Shown here piece by piece: positions 34,833-45,560 of a stretch of 64,000 nt of DNA. The notes beneath the pieces were generated by a model, which saw only the letters and a program-made list of their open reading frames with translations, ran no database searches and was not told where the DNA came from. Both the position numbers and the translations under genes were made by a program. Source of the DNA: Phycisphaeraceae bacterium (lineage in GTDB: Bacteria; Planctomycetota; Phycisphaerae; Phycisphaerales; Phycisphaeraceae). The stretch is taken from the NCBI GenBank assembly GCA_020851735.1, contig JADZCD010000005.1, positions 1 through 64,000 on the forward strand, read 5' to 3'. Numbering within the stretch: the first letter of the stretch is position 1; each line of letters starts with the position of its first letter.

Positions 34833-35525
34833 TCAAAACACCCTCTCCAGCACCTTCTTGGCCCATTCCCGGCCGCCGAAGCCGAAGGCGATCACGAAGG
34901 TGATGCCCAAGGCGACAAACACGATGGCGAACAGGATCAGGATAAACTCGCTGGGGAAGGCCAAAAGGTTTAAGACCAGGATGAAGGTGAACACGACTAC
35001 CGCCCACTTCATGATGCCCGCCTGCAGCCCGGGATTGGGGGCCTTGAGGTTGCGGGCGGTGGTTTCCACCAGGCGCCCGATCAGCAGGCTCACCAACAGG
35101 CCCAGCACCAGCGTGACAAACGCCATGGCCACGGCGCCCAGGTAGTAGACAATCTGATCGGCACTGCGGGCGATGACGTGCAGGCTCAGCGCCTGGAACG
35201 CGGTGATCCAGGTGATGAAGATGCCGACCCAGAAGAAAAACCGGCTGACCCATTCGCAGGGCGTCAGGCCCACGCCGGCGTCCTTGAGCATCTGTGCGAT
35301 GCCGGCGCTCTCGGCGATTTTGTCGCCGCGAATGGCGTCCAGAAAACTCTTGACCAGGAACATCACCAGCTTGGAAACCAGCCAGCCGATCAAGAGGATG
35401 CCCAAGGCCGTCACCAGGCTGGGGATGAAGCCGATGATCTGAATCAACAGTTCCTTGAGCGGTTGGCCGACGAGCACGTTCCAGTCGATCGAATTGCTGC
35501 TGGGGGACAGGTATCTGGTTTCCAT
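34833..35525 (-). CDS. MscS-like membrane protein (TM-helix channel family)
   Basis: 230 residues with about five TM helices and no soluble beta domain. The first ~60 residues, with ELLIQIIGFIPSLVTALGILLIGWLVSKLV, resemble the conserved TM-helix repeat found at the N terminus of small-conductance mechanosensitive channel relatives. A similar helix recurs near residues 120-150 (LGAVAMAFVTLVLGLLVSLLIGRLVE). The true start is the ATG at 35525, with AAAGGAGA 6 nt upstream; the open frame continues upstream without homology. It is probably an ion channel-type protein, but gating and substrate cannot be inferred. Confidence 0.75.
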   Translation of the reverse strand: METRYLSPSSNSIDWNVLVGQPLKELLIQIIGFIPSLVTALGILLIGWLVSKLVMFLVKSFLDAIRGDKIAESAGIAQMLKDAGVGLTPCEWVSRFFFWVGIFITWITAFQALSLHVIARSADQIVYYLGAVAMAFVTLVLGLLVSLLIGRLVETTARNLKAPNPGLQAGIMKWAVVVFTFILVLNLLAFPSEFILILFAIVFVALGITFVIAFGFGGREWAKKVLERVF

Positions 35526-35586
35526 GAGTTCTCCTTTCGGAGAATACGGTACCAGAAAGTCCCATGAGGGAGTTTGCCTGAACGTG

Positions 35587-35952
35587 TCAACGTTTCGATG
35601 TGGCTGCGGCTTGGCTGTAGGGGTTTCGTTTCCAGAAATAGCCTGTAAACATGCCCACAGTTCCCCACTGGATCGAGCCCAAGAAGCCAAACCATAGGGC
35701 ATAAAGACTATTTGACCATGGACGGCTTGCTTCACACACGATCCGGGGAACGCCAATAGTCTCATAAAGGGGGAAGTTTAGGATGCCAGCTGTGATTTCC
35801 CAGCCAGCCTCCAGCTCGCCGCCACCGATCAGGCGCAGCACGATCTGATTGAAAGTCCAATAGGCGAAAACCAGTATGAGGTAGACCAATACAAACCAAA
35901 CAGCGAATCTTTTGCCCCTCTGTGTTCGTTCCCGAAATTGCTCAGCAGTCAT
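35587..35952 (-). CDS. Small membrane protein of unknown function
   Basis: 121 residues with TM segments at about 18-40 (FAVWFVLVYLILVFAYWTF) and 85-105 (LYALWFGFLGSIQWGTVGMFTGYFW), and probably a third between. The ATG at 35952 is chosen because GGAG lies 7 nt before it. It ends 61 bp from the start of the channel-like gene on the same strand, so they may be co-transcribed. No family recognised. Confidence 0.6.
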   Translation of the reverse strand: MTAEQFRERTQRGKRFAVWFVLVYLILVFAYWTFNQIVLRLIGGGELEAGWEITAGILNFPLYETIGVPRIVCEASRPWSNSLYALWFGFLGSIQWGTVGMFTGYFWKRNPYSQAAATSKR

Positions 35953-36043
35953 TGGGGGGCTCCGAGTGATTGGTGGTCGGTGGGGCATTGAGCAAAATGG
36001 GGGCGACCACGATCGATTCACGACTGTGATTTGAAAACCTATA

Positions 36044-36103
36044 CCCTCACCGTTCGGCTGAGCTCACGGCCGAAGCCCTGCCCTCTCCCTGGGAGGGAGA
36101 GGG
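36044..36103. repeat. CCCTCACC / CCCTCTCCC palindromic element (intergenic copy)
   Basis: It starts CCCTCACC, contains the stem TTCGGC/GCCGAA, and ends with CCCTCTCCC paired with GGGAGAGGG. It lies just past the trpB stop. Shorter versions occur inside ccmB (24954-24990) and mnmG (42587-42623). Confidence 0.75.
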
Positions 36104-36117
36104 TGTGGAGCATGTGT

Positions 36118-37323
36118 CTACGGCTTGCCCAGCAGCCGAATGACTTCATCCATGTCCTTATCGCCGCGGCCGGAGAGGTTGACCACGATTGTCGCGTCCT
36201 TGGGCAGAGTCGGAGCGATTTTCAGGGCCTGGGCGATGGCGTGACTGGATTCCAAAGCCGGGATGATGCCCTCTTGGCGTGTGAGCGTGGAGAAGGCCTC
36301 GAGAGCTTCCTTGTCGGTGATCGAAACGTATTGCACGCGCCCGGTGTCTTTCCAGTAAGCGTGTTCCGGGCCTACGCCGGGGTAATCCAGGCCCGCGGAG
36401 ATCGAGTGCACGGGAGCCGTCTGCCCGTCGTCGTCTTGCAGGATGTAGGACCGCGACCCGTGCAGCACACCGGGCTTGCCCTGGCAGAGCGAGGAGGCGT
36501 GTTCGCCGTATTGGCTGGAGCGTCCGCCGGCCTCGATGCCCATCATTTTGACGGAGGTGTCGCCGACGAAGGGATAGAAGATGCCCGCGGCGTTGGAGCC
36601 TCCGCCCACGCAGGCCAGGACCATGTCAGGCAACTTGCCTATCTGAGCTAAGCACTGCTGGCGGCACTCGCGCCCGATGACGGATTGGAAATCCCGGACC
36701 ACCATCGGAAACGGGTGCGGCCCGACCACGGACCCGATGATGTAGTGCGTGTGGTCGGAGGATTCCATCCAGTCGCGCATGGCGGCGTTGGTGGCGTCCT
36801 TGAGCGTGCGCGACCCGGACTCCACCGGCACCACGCGCGTGCCCAGCAATCCCATGCGCAGCACGTTGGGCCGCTGGCGGCGCATGTCTTCCGAGCCCAT
36901 GAATACGTCGCACTCTAAGCCCAGCACCGCGGCGGCCGTGGCGGTGGCCACGCCGTGCTGCCCAGCCCCGGTTTCGGCGATGACGCGGCGCTTGCCCATG
37001 CGCAGCGTCAGCAGGGCCTGCCCCAGGGCGTTATTGATCTTGTGGGCTCCGGTGTGGGCCAGGTCCTCGCGCTTTAAGTAGATGCGGGCCCCGCCGGCCT
37101 GGGCGGTCAGCCGCGCGGCAAAATACAGCGGCGTGGGTCGGCCGACGTAGTGCTCTAAGAGCCAGGCAAACCGCTGCTGAAATTCCGGGTCGCGGCGGGC
37201 CTTTTCGTATTCGACCGCCAGTTGGCTGACCGCGGCAAAGAGAGCCTCGGGGATATACGTGCCGCCAAAGGCGCCAAAATAGCCGCGGACATCAGGCACA
37301 GCAGAAGAGGCGGAAGTACTCAT
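36118..37323 (-). CDS. trpB: Tryptophan synthase beta chain
   Basis: 401 residues. It condenses indole and serine to tryptophan using PLP. The PLP lysine is in [15 protein letters not shown]; the phosphate-binding loop is [14 protein letters not shown] precedes it; the C terminus has [10 protein letters not shown]. The start ATG at 37323 gives the usual N terminus ([18 protein letters not shown] after ten residues). No trpA, trpC or trpF is adjacent, so the trp pathway is dispersed. It is a TrpB1-type enzyme by motif. Confidence 0.97.
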   Translation of the reverse strand: MSTSASSAVPDVRGYFGAFGGTYIPEALFAAVSQLAVEYEKARRDPEFQQRFAWLLEHYVGRPTPLYFAARLTAQAGGARIYLKREDLAHTGAHKINNALGQALLTLRMGKRRVIAETGAGQHGVATATAAAVLGLECDVFMGSEDMRRQRPNVLRMGLLGTRVVPVESGSRTLKDATNAAMRDWMESSDHTHYIIGSVVGPHPFPMVVRDFQSVIGRECRQQCLAQIGKLPDMVLACVGGGSNAAGIFYPFVGDTSVKMMGIEAGGRSSQYGEHASSLCQGKPGVLHGSRSYILQDDDGQTAPVHSISAGLDYPGVGPEHAYWKDTGRVQYVSITDKEALEAFSTLTRQEGIIPALESSHAIAQALKIAPTLPKDATIVVNLSGRGDKDMDEVIRLLGKP

Positions 37324-37739
37324 GCCCCAAGTGTATCGGAAGCGACCCGGCGCGGCTAAATCGAGCGGGGAAGTTGCGGGTTTTTTACCGTCGGCAGGCC
37401 CCACGCCTAGGTGAGCTGGAAAAAGGGGTTATGGCTAATCATGCCCCAATGGCGGGGCCGTCGGCAGATCCTGGACGGCAACGCAATTTTTACGGTTGTC
37501 TTTTGTTTAAGCTTGACCAAGGGGGCGGCCGATGATATATTTGACTAGTCAAAATTTAAGTTTTGAGTACTATTGATTGTGAGTATTAACTACTCCAACA
37601 TGTATCAGGCTTGCCGCTTAGAGCATATGACCTGGGCAATCGCTGCGGGGAATGGTTCGGCTTCCGTGGGCTTTACGACCACTGCGTTCCGTTGGATACC
37701 AGCCCGCGCAGCGCATCGGCCTTGGATGAAAACTCAATC
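37324..37739. other. Divergent region between trpB and the Nramp gene
   Basis: About 415 bp. 37480-37600 is AT-rich and contains the palindrome at 37540-37553. The stretch 37611-37739 is open in the Nramp frame from a TTG but has no Nramp similarity and is treated as leader. Nothing else recognisable. Confidence 0.5.
37540..37553. promoter_or_regulatory. 14-bp palindrome, candidate metal-regulator operator
   Basis: TTTGACTAGTCAAA is perfectly symmetric. It contains a TTGACT that could act as -35. It lies about 190 bp before the Nramp start in an AT-rich segment, and its form resembles operators of DtxR/MntR regulators, which control Nramp genes elsewhere. The assignment is inference. Confidence 0.4.
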
Positions 37740-39212
37740 ATGACGCCGCAGTCCCCCATCCTCGAAACTCCTCCGCGCCGACGTCGCCCCCTGGTGGAAA
37801 ATCATGCCGGCATGGCTGACGCGGATCACATGCGCTCGCTGCCCGAAGCCCATCGCACCATTCGCGTGACGACCCAATTCGAAGGCGGTCGGCCCTGGTG
37901 GCGCACGATGCTGGGATTCGCCGGCCCGGGCTTCATGGTGGCGGTCGGATACATGGACCCGGGCAACTGGGGCACGGACCTGGCTGGCGGCAGCAAGTTC
38001 GGCTACGCCCTGTTGTGGGTCATCCTGGCGTCGAACCTGATGGCGATTTTTTTACAGACGCTCTGCGCCCGCATGGGCGTGGTGACGGGGCGCGACTTGG
38101 CCCAGAGCTGCCGGGACTACTACAGCAAGCCCACCTCGGTGGCGCTGTGGATTTTGTGCGAAATCGCCATCGTGGCCTGCGACTTGGCGGAAGTTGTCGG
38201 CTCGGCGGTGGCGCTGAATCTGTTGATGGGTATTCCGCTGGTGTGGGGCGTGGTCATCACCGGCCTGGACGTGTTGATCCTTCTTTTGCTGATCAACTTT
38301 GGCTTCCGCAAGCTCGAGGCGGTCGTGCTCACGTTGGTCTCGGCCATCGGCTTGTGCTTTGCCTACAACATTTATCTGGCCGGGCCCGACTGGGGCGCCG
38401 CAGCCCAGGGTGTGGTCGTGCCGTCCCTGCCCAACACCGAGGCGCTATTCATCATGCTGGGCATCCTGGGCGCGACGGTGATGCCGCACAACCTGTACCT
38501 GCACTCCTCGATCGTGCAGACCCGCCGCCACGACCTGGACGACCAGGGCAAGCAGGCGGCGATTTTCTACAACACCATCGACACCGTGGTGGCCCTGGGG
38601 CTGGCGTTTTTCGTCAACGCGGCGATTTTAGTGCTGGCGGCGGCGGTGTTTTATCGCAGCGGCACGGAAGTCCAGGAACTGCAGCAGGCCCATGAATTAC
38701 TTAAGCCCGCCTTAGGTGGCGCAGCCGCGACGGCTTTTGCGGTGGCGCTGCTATGCTCGGGCCAATCCAGCACCATCACCGGCACCTTGGCTGGGCAGAT
38801 CGTGATGGAAGGCTTCCTGCGCATTCGCATCAAGCCCTGGCTGCGGCGGCTGATCACGCGCGGGCTGGCGATCATCCCCGCCCTGGCGGTGATCGTGGCC
38901 ACGGGAGGCAAGGACACGGTGCTGCTGCTGGTGGTTTCGCAGGTGGTGCTGTCCATGCAACTGCCCTTTGCCATCTTCCCGCTGATGTCGATCACCTCCA
39001 GCAAAAAGCGCATGGGCCGATTCGTCAACCCGCTGTGGGCCCAGGTGGTGGGGTACGCCGTGTGCACGATCATCTCCGCATTGAACATTTACCTGTTGTG
39101 GAGCACGATCGGGCCGCTGTGGGTGAGCTTGATAGCGGCGGTGATGCTGGGCTTTGCCGCCTGGGTGAAGTGGGGGTACAAGCCCGCGCAGGTTGACGCC
39201 ACGGCGGCGTAA
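37740..39212 (+). CDS. mntH: Nramp-family divalent metal transporter
   Basis: 490 residues with about eleven TM helices. It moves Mn2+/Fe2+ with protons into the cell. The metal-binding DPGN motif is at residues 73-76 (GYMDPGNWGTD) and the MPH motif at 248-250 (ATVMPHNLYLHSS). The segment SSTITGTLAGQIVMEGFL is also family-typical. The N-terminal ~45 residues are a Pro/Arg-rich tail ahead of the first helix. The ATG at 37740 is preferred over a TTG at 37611; its ribosome site is weak. A strong terminator follows. The protein is longer than E. coli MntH (412 residues) mainly at the N terminus and one loop. Confidence 0.92.
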   Translation: MTPQSPILETPPRRRRPLVENHAGMADADHMRSLPEAHRTIRVTTQFEGGRPWWRTMLGFAGPGFMVAVGYMDPGNWGTDLAGGSKFGYALLWVILASNLMAIFLQTLCARMGVVTGRDLAQSCRDYYSKPTSVALWILCEIAIVACDLAEVVGSAVALNLLMGIPLVWGVVITGLDVLILLLLINFGFRKLEAVVLTLVSAIGLCFAYNIYLAGPDWGAAAQGVVVPSLPNTEALFIMLGILGATVMPHNLYLHSSIVQTRRHDLDDQGKQAAIFYNTIDTVVALGLAFFVNAAILVLAAAVFYRSGTEVQELQQAHELLKPALGGAAATAFAVALLCSGQSSTITGTLAGQIVMEGFLRIRIKPWLRRLITRGLAIIPALAVIVATGGKDTVLLLVVSQVVLSMQLPFAIFPLMSITSSKKRMGRFVNPLWAQVVGYAVCTIISALNIYLLWSTIGPLWVSLIAAVMLGFAAWVKWGYKPAQVDATAA

Positions 39213-39253
39213 GTTTGCAGGGATGGGGCGACGGAAGGCTAAAAGGAAAGCGG

Positions 39254-39285
39254 GCCCAGGGAAATCTTCCCTGGGCTTTTGTTTT
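39254..39285 (+). terminator. Intrinsic terminator after mntH
   Basis: Perfect 10-bp arms GCCCAGGGAA and TTCCCTGGGC with a 3-nt loop, then TTTTGTTTT. Confidence 0.92.
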
Positions 39286-39319
39286 GCGGCAAACAAGGGA
39301 TGGGCCCTACGAGAGACGA

Positions 39320-39646
39320 TCAGGCTGACTCGGCCAGGGACAATTCCAGGGGCACGTCAAAAACCATCGCGACTTGTTGGGTGTCGCCGAAGCTTAGACA
39401 GCGCACGATTGTGGCGGTGTGCATGCTCTCCGCCTCGATCAGGGCCTGACGCTCGGTATGCGCCATGCCGAAGCGGATGCGCTGCCCCGGCTGCAGGCGA
39501 TAGGAGGCGGGCAGTTCGATCAGCGATCCGCCCGGCGACAGATCGCGCGACCTGCCGGCCAGGAAACGGGCGCTGGATTCGTGGTAAATTTTGATCGGCC
39601 GATGGAACGTAAACCGAGCGAAACGGCGGCGTTCGAGGTTTTGCAT
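39320..39646 (-). CDS. PilZ domain protein (c-di-GMP binding)
   Basis: 108 residues, a single PilZ domain. The RxxxR part of the ligand site is seen in ERRRFARF and the (D/N)xSxxG part in RDLSPGG; both are intact, so c-di-GMP binding is expected. The start is set at ATG 39646, where GGAG lies about 10 nt upstream; an in-frame ATG ten codons earlier (39676) has no ribosome site. It may act as a stand-alone adaptor in motility or adhesion control. Confidence 0.85.
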   Translation of the reverse strand: MQNLERRRFARFTFHRPIKIYHESSARFLAGRSRDLSPGGSLIELPASYRLQPGQRIRFGMAHTERQALIEAESMHTATIVRCLSFGDTQQVAMVFDVPLELSLAESA

Positions 39647-39764
39647 ATTTTGTGATCTCCGCCGGGAAGAATCCATATAAACTATCGGCCCAAAAGGCTA
39701 TAAGGCTTGAAGCGGTAAGATGGCGGCGATCAGGGGACTTTGGGGAGCAATGGAAGAACGCGCC

Positions 39765-40804
39765 ATGCCCAGGATCGAGTCAATAGTGACGGTGACCTTA
39801 AACACCGCGGTGGACCGGGTTCTGCAAGTGCCCGGCTTGGCGGTGGGGGGGCACCTCAAGGGGCGGCGGGTCAGTCGCTACCCGGCCGGCAAGGGGATCA
39901 ACGTCAGCCGGGCCCTCCAACGGCTTGGCGTGGGGAGTGTGGCCACGGGCTGGGTGGGGGAAAATGAGTTGGCTGAATTTGAGGCGTTTTTGCGGGCGGG
40001 GGCGGAACGGAGGGAGGACGAGGCACACAGCACGCTGCGCGATGATGTGTGGCACCCATCGGCGGATTCACATCCGGGGGCGGGGGTGGATAGTCAGCTA
40101 TTGCCGGTGCGGGGATCGACGCGGGAGAACATCACGCTGATTGATCCGCAGCGCCACACGGACCTGCACGTGCGCGAAGAGGGATTTGCAGTGACGGCTG
40201 CGGATTTAGAGCGCATGCGTGATAGGCTGGGGGAATTGTCCAGGCCCGGTACGGTCGTGGCGTTTTGCGGATCAGTGCCGGCAGGCATGGGTGCCGAGGA
40301 ATTAGCTGATTTAGTAGAAGTGGCAGGGGCAGGTGGAGGCGAGGTGGCGTTGGACCTTGGCGGAGAATTATTGCGCCAGGTGCTGGCGCTTTCGCCCGGG
40401 ACGATCTGGCTGGTGAAGCCCAATGCCCAGGAGCTGGGGGAAGTCTTGGGCCAGGCGCCGGCTGCGGACTTAGCGGCCGCGGTGGCGCAGGCTAAGGCAT
40501 TAACCAAAAAGGTGAGTTGGGTCGCGGTGACGTTAGGGGCCGATGGAGCGGTGCTGGTCGGACGCGAAGGGCAGTGGGGCGGTTGCCTGCCGATTCCCGC
40601 CAGCGAAGTATGTAATACCGTTGGGTGTGGTGATTGTTTTCTGGCCGGCGTGCTGGCCGCCGCCGCCCGCAGCCAGGATCCAGCGGATATGCTTAGGCGC
40701 GGTTTAGCGGTCGCGGCCGCCAATACACTTGAGCCGGGGGCTGCGATGTTCGATTCCAAAAGGGTGACGGAACTGGAACGCAAAGTCGAGGTGGTGATCC
40801 TTTA

Positions 40805-40805
<1 letters not shown>
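39765..40805 (+). CDS. PfkB-family sugar kinase (1-phosphofructokinase-like)
   Basis: 346 residues of the ribokinase/PfkB family; the LNTAVDRVLQVPGL N terminus and PAGKGINVSRAL are as in FruK/LacC (1-phosphofructokinase or tagatose-6-phosphate kinase). The catalytic region is NTVGCGDCFLAG; the usual GAGD is GCGD here, with the catalytic Asp kept. Residues ~82-115 hold an in-frame AHSTLR hairpin element. ATG codons at 39720, 39750 and 39765 are all possible; 39765 gives the family N terminus. The stop overlaps the mnmG start (TAATG), so expression is coupled. No PTS genes are nearby, so I leave the symbol open. Confidence 0.88.
40022..40088 (+). repeat. AHSTLR hairpin element (copy 3, inside the PfkB-family gene)
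   Basis: CACACAGCA (40024-40032) and TGATGTGTG (40043-40051) have the same 19-nt offset as the other two copies. GGCACCC follows, then one degenerate ATCCGGGGG unit (40072-40088). Read in frame as AHSTLRDDVWHP. Compared with copy 1, three of the base changes are silent (ACC/ACG, CTT/CTG, CGG/CGC). Confidence 0.82.
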
Positions 40806-42886
<2,081 letters not shown>

Positions 42887-42971
42887 AGCCTTGGGACCGC
42901 TGATGTTTTCGGTGCGGCGGCCGCAGTGGAAAGTCAACCTTCTGGCTTGATGATGGGGACAGAAAAATCAC

Positions 42972-44540
42972 ATGAAACCTCCGAATGAAAACCTGGCCCC
43001 CTGCCTGATCGTGATCTTCGGCGCGTCGGGCGACCTGACCGCCCGAAAACTGATCCCGTCGCTTTACGATCTTTTCGTCGGGGGCTTCATGCCCGCCCAG
43101 ACCTCGGTCTTGGGCGTGGCCCGCACCGCGATGTCCGACGACGACTTTCGCACGCGGATGAAAGACGCCGTCGCGAAGCACAGCCCCGGGTTTGACGCTA
43201 AGACGTGGGATTCCTTCGCCGCCAGCCTGCATTACCTGGCGGCCGACCCGACCGCGGAGGCGGAGTATCCGCGTCTAAAGGAGCGCATGGCCCGGATCGC
43301 CAAGGCCCACGGCACGGGCGAAAACGTGCTGTTTTATCTTTCCTTGGCCCCGCAATTCTATGAGCCGGTGATCGTCAACATCGGCAGCCACCAGATGATC
43401 ACCGAGGGCAAAGCCTGGTGCAGCATCAATCGCCAGGAGCGCTCCTGGCAGCGGATCATCGTGGAAAAGCCGTTCGGGCACGACGTGGAATCCGCCGCGT
43501 ACCTCAACCGCGCCTTAGGACGCGTGTTTGAGGATGAAAGCGTCTTCCGCATCGACCACTACCTGGGCAAGGAAACGGTGCAGAATCTGCTGGTGTTTCG
43601 CTTCGCCAACGCGATCTTCGAGCCGATCTGGAGCCGGCAGTACATCGATCACGTGCAAGTGACCGCCGCCGAGACCGTGGGCGTGGAAAGCCGCGGCAGC
43701 TATTACGCCTCGGACTCCGGCGGAGCGATGCGGGACATGATCCAAAGCCACCTCTTGCAGGTCATGGCCCTGGTGGCCATGGAGCCGCCGGTGACCATGC
43801 GGGCCGAGGACATCCGCGCGGAAACCACCAAAGTGCTCAACGCCGCGCGCATCCTCAGCGAGGATGAGATTTCCGCGTGTGCCGTGCGCGGGCAATACGT
43901 CGCCGGCAGTATCGCCGGCCAGCCGGTGAGCGGATTCAAGGATGAAAAAGGCGTGCCGGCCGACAGCCGGGCTGAAAGCTACGCCGCCCTGCAGGTGATG
44001 ATCGACACCTGGCGCTGGAACGGCGTGCCGTTCTATCTGCGCTCCGGCAAGCGCATGGCCAAGAAAACCACCGAGATCGTGGTGGAGTTCAAGCCCACCC
44101 CCCACGGGCTCTTCGGCAAGGGGCGCGGCGGGCCGATGGCCAACAATCAGATCGTCATCAACGTCCAGCCCAACGAGGGCATCCGCCTGCGCTTTGAAGG
44201 CAAGGTTCCGGGCATCGGCATGAAGATCCGCTCGGTGGTGATGGACTTTGACTACTGCCGGCAATTCCAGGCCCAGCCGATGGAAGCCTACGCCACCCTG
44301 CTCCTGGACGCCATGCGCGGCGACCAGACGCTCTTTAAGCAGCGTCAGGAAATCGAGCAGTCCTGGCGGATCGTCCAGCCCGTATTGGCCTACTGGGCGG
44401 AACACACCCAGGAACCCCTGCCGGTTTATCCCGCCGGCACCTGGGGGCCGCCGGCCGCGGATATCCTCCTGGCCCGCGAAGGTCGGCAGTGGCGGAATCC
44501 CCCCCCGGAAGTTCCCGAATCCCCAGTGACTTTGCCTTAA
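42972..44540 (+). CDS. zwf: Glucose-6-phosphate 1-dehydrogenase
   Basis: 522 residues. It oxidises glucose-6-phosphate to 6-phosphogluconolactone with NADP+/NAD+. The nucleotide-binding GASGDLTARKL is near the N terminus and the active-site motif RIDHYLGKE at about residue 196; EKPFGHD precedes it. The last ~14 residues (NPPPEVPESPVTLP) are encoded by a CCCCCGGAA repeat unit and look like an appended tail. The ATG at 42972 lacks a strong ribosome site. pgl, the next enzyme of the pathway, follows after 12 bp. Confidence 0.97.
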   Translation: MKPPNENLAPCLIVIFGASGDLTARKLIPSLYDLFVGGFMPAQTSVLGVARTAMSDDDFRTRMKDAVAKHSPGFDAKTWDSFAASLHYLAADPTAEAEYPRLKERMARIAKAHGTGENVLFYLSLAPQFYEPVIVNIGSHQMITEGKAWCSINRQERSWQRIIVEKPFGHDVESAAYLNRALGRVFEDESVFRIDHYLGKETVQNLLVFRFANAIFEPIWSRQYIDHVQVTAAETVGVESRGSYYASDSGGAMRDMIQSHLLQVMALVAMEPPVTMRAEDIRAETTKVLNAARILSEDEISACAVRGQYVAGSIAGQPVSGFKDEKGVPADSRAESYAALQVMIDTWRWNGVPFYLRSGKRMAKKTTEIVVEFKPTPHGLFGKGRGGPMANNQIVINVQPNEGIRLRFEGKVPGIGMKIRSVVMDFDYCRQFQAQPMEAYATLLLDAMRGDQTLFKQRQEIEQSWRIVQPVLAYWAEHTQEPLPVYPAGTWGPPAADILLAREGRQWRNPPPEVPESPVTLP

Positions 44541-44552
44541 GATGCAGCTCCC

Positions 44553-45362
44553 ATGGAATTGACCGGCTCGGTCATCATCGCCGAATCCACCGACCAGTTG
44601 TACGACGATCTGGCGGCCGTGTTGTTTCGCGCTGCCATGCGCTCGATTCACAATCGCGGGGAATTTCATCTGGCTTTAAGCGGGGGTGCGACGCCGGAAC
44701 CGTTCTACATTCGGCTGATGATTGACCCGCGCTATCGACTCTTCCCCTGGGGCAAGACCCACCTCTGGCTCGTCGATGAGCGCCTGGTTCCGCCCGAGGA
44801 CGACCGCGCCAACATCAAGCTCATCCGCGAGACCATCGCCGATCACGTTTCCATGCCCCGCCGGCAGATTCACCCCGTGCCCGTGGATGAGGTTGACCCC
44901 GCCGGGGTCTATGAAACATCGCTGCGCGAGTTGGTGTCTGCCCAGACACCCCTCGCGGGCGAGACCTCCGCGCCGGGGCATGTTTCCGCCGCCTCTGGCG
45001 ATGTGCCGCGTCTGGACTTTGTGCTCCTGGGCATGGGCGAGGACGGGCACACCGCCAGTCTGTTTCCCCAATCGCCAGCGTTGAAGGTGACCGATCGCCT
45101 GGTGACAGCCAACGACGGCCCGACGGTCACACCCCCGCCACGCGTCACCATGACCTATCCCCTGCTCAATGCCGCGCGCGAAATCGCCATCCTGGTGACG
45201 GGCCCCAAAAAAACCTCGATGCTTCAGCGCGTGCAGCAGTGCCTAAAGCATTACGGGCCCGACGCCAACTCTCTGCCGATCACCGGAATCGCCCCTCACC
45301 ATCCGGATGCCGAGCTTTCCTGGTTTTTGGATGCCCCCGCCGCGGGGCAAGAGGCGCCATAG
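44553..45362 (+). CDS. pgl: 6-phosphogluconolactonase
   Basis: 269 residues of the DevB/SOL type, related to glucosamine-6-phosphate isomerase. It hydrolyses 6-phosphogluconolactone from Zwf. Family marks are HLALSGGATPEPFY, WLVDERLVPPEDDRAN and LGMGEDGHTASLFP. Residues ~130-150 are a Pro/Ala/Ser-rich loop. It lies 12 bp after zwf, forming the oxidative pentose-phosphate pair. gnd is not in the window. Confidence 0.95.
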   Translation: MELTGSVIIAESTDQLYDDLAAVLFRAAMRSIHNRGEFHLALSGGATPEPFYIRLMIDPRYRLFPWGKTHLWLVDERLVPPEDDRANIKLIRETIADHVSMPRRQIHPVPVDEVDPAGVYETSLRELVSAQTPLAGETSAPGHVSAASGDVPRLDFVLLGMGEDGHTASLFPQSPALKVTDRLVTANDGPTVTPPPRVTMTYPLLNAAREIAILVTGPKKTSMLQRVQQCLKHYGPDANSLPITGIAPHHPDAELSWFLDAPAAGQEAP

Positions 45363-45560
45363 TCATGCCAGCGGCCGTGGCCTGGGCCCATGTAGACCCT
45401 TGGCCGCCGCGACGGTCACTGCTCCCGGGCGCAGGGCTATCAGGCTCACCGACCACCCGGAAAGGCATCCGACCATCCCGCTCTCTTTTTTATTAGAATG
45501 ATGGCTTCGTCTTCCGGATTCATTTGGGCCTTGCCGCGGTGAGGAAAAAAACGCAGAGTA

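Noticed and set aside
37611-37739. N-terminal extension of the Nramp protein from a TTG
   Set aside because: These 43 codons have no Nramp similarity and lie in the leader; ATG 37740 gives the normal start.
45363-45560. Possible terminator (GCGGCC...GGCCGC) after pgl
   Set aside because: Only 6-bp arms with a large loop and no T-run, so I do not call it.
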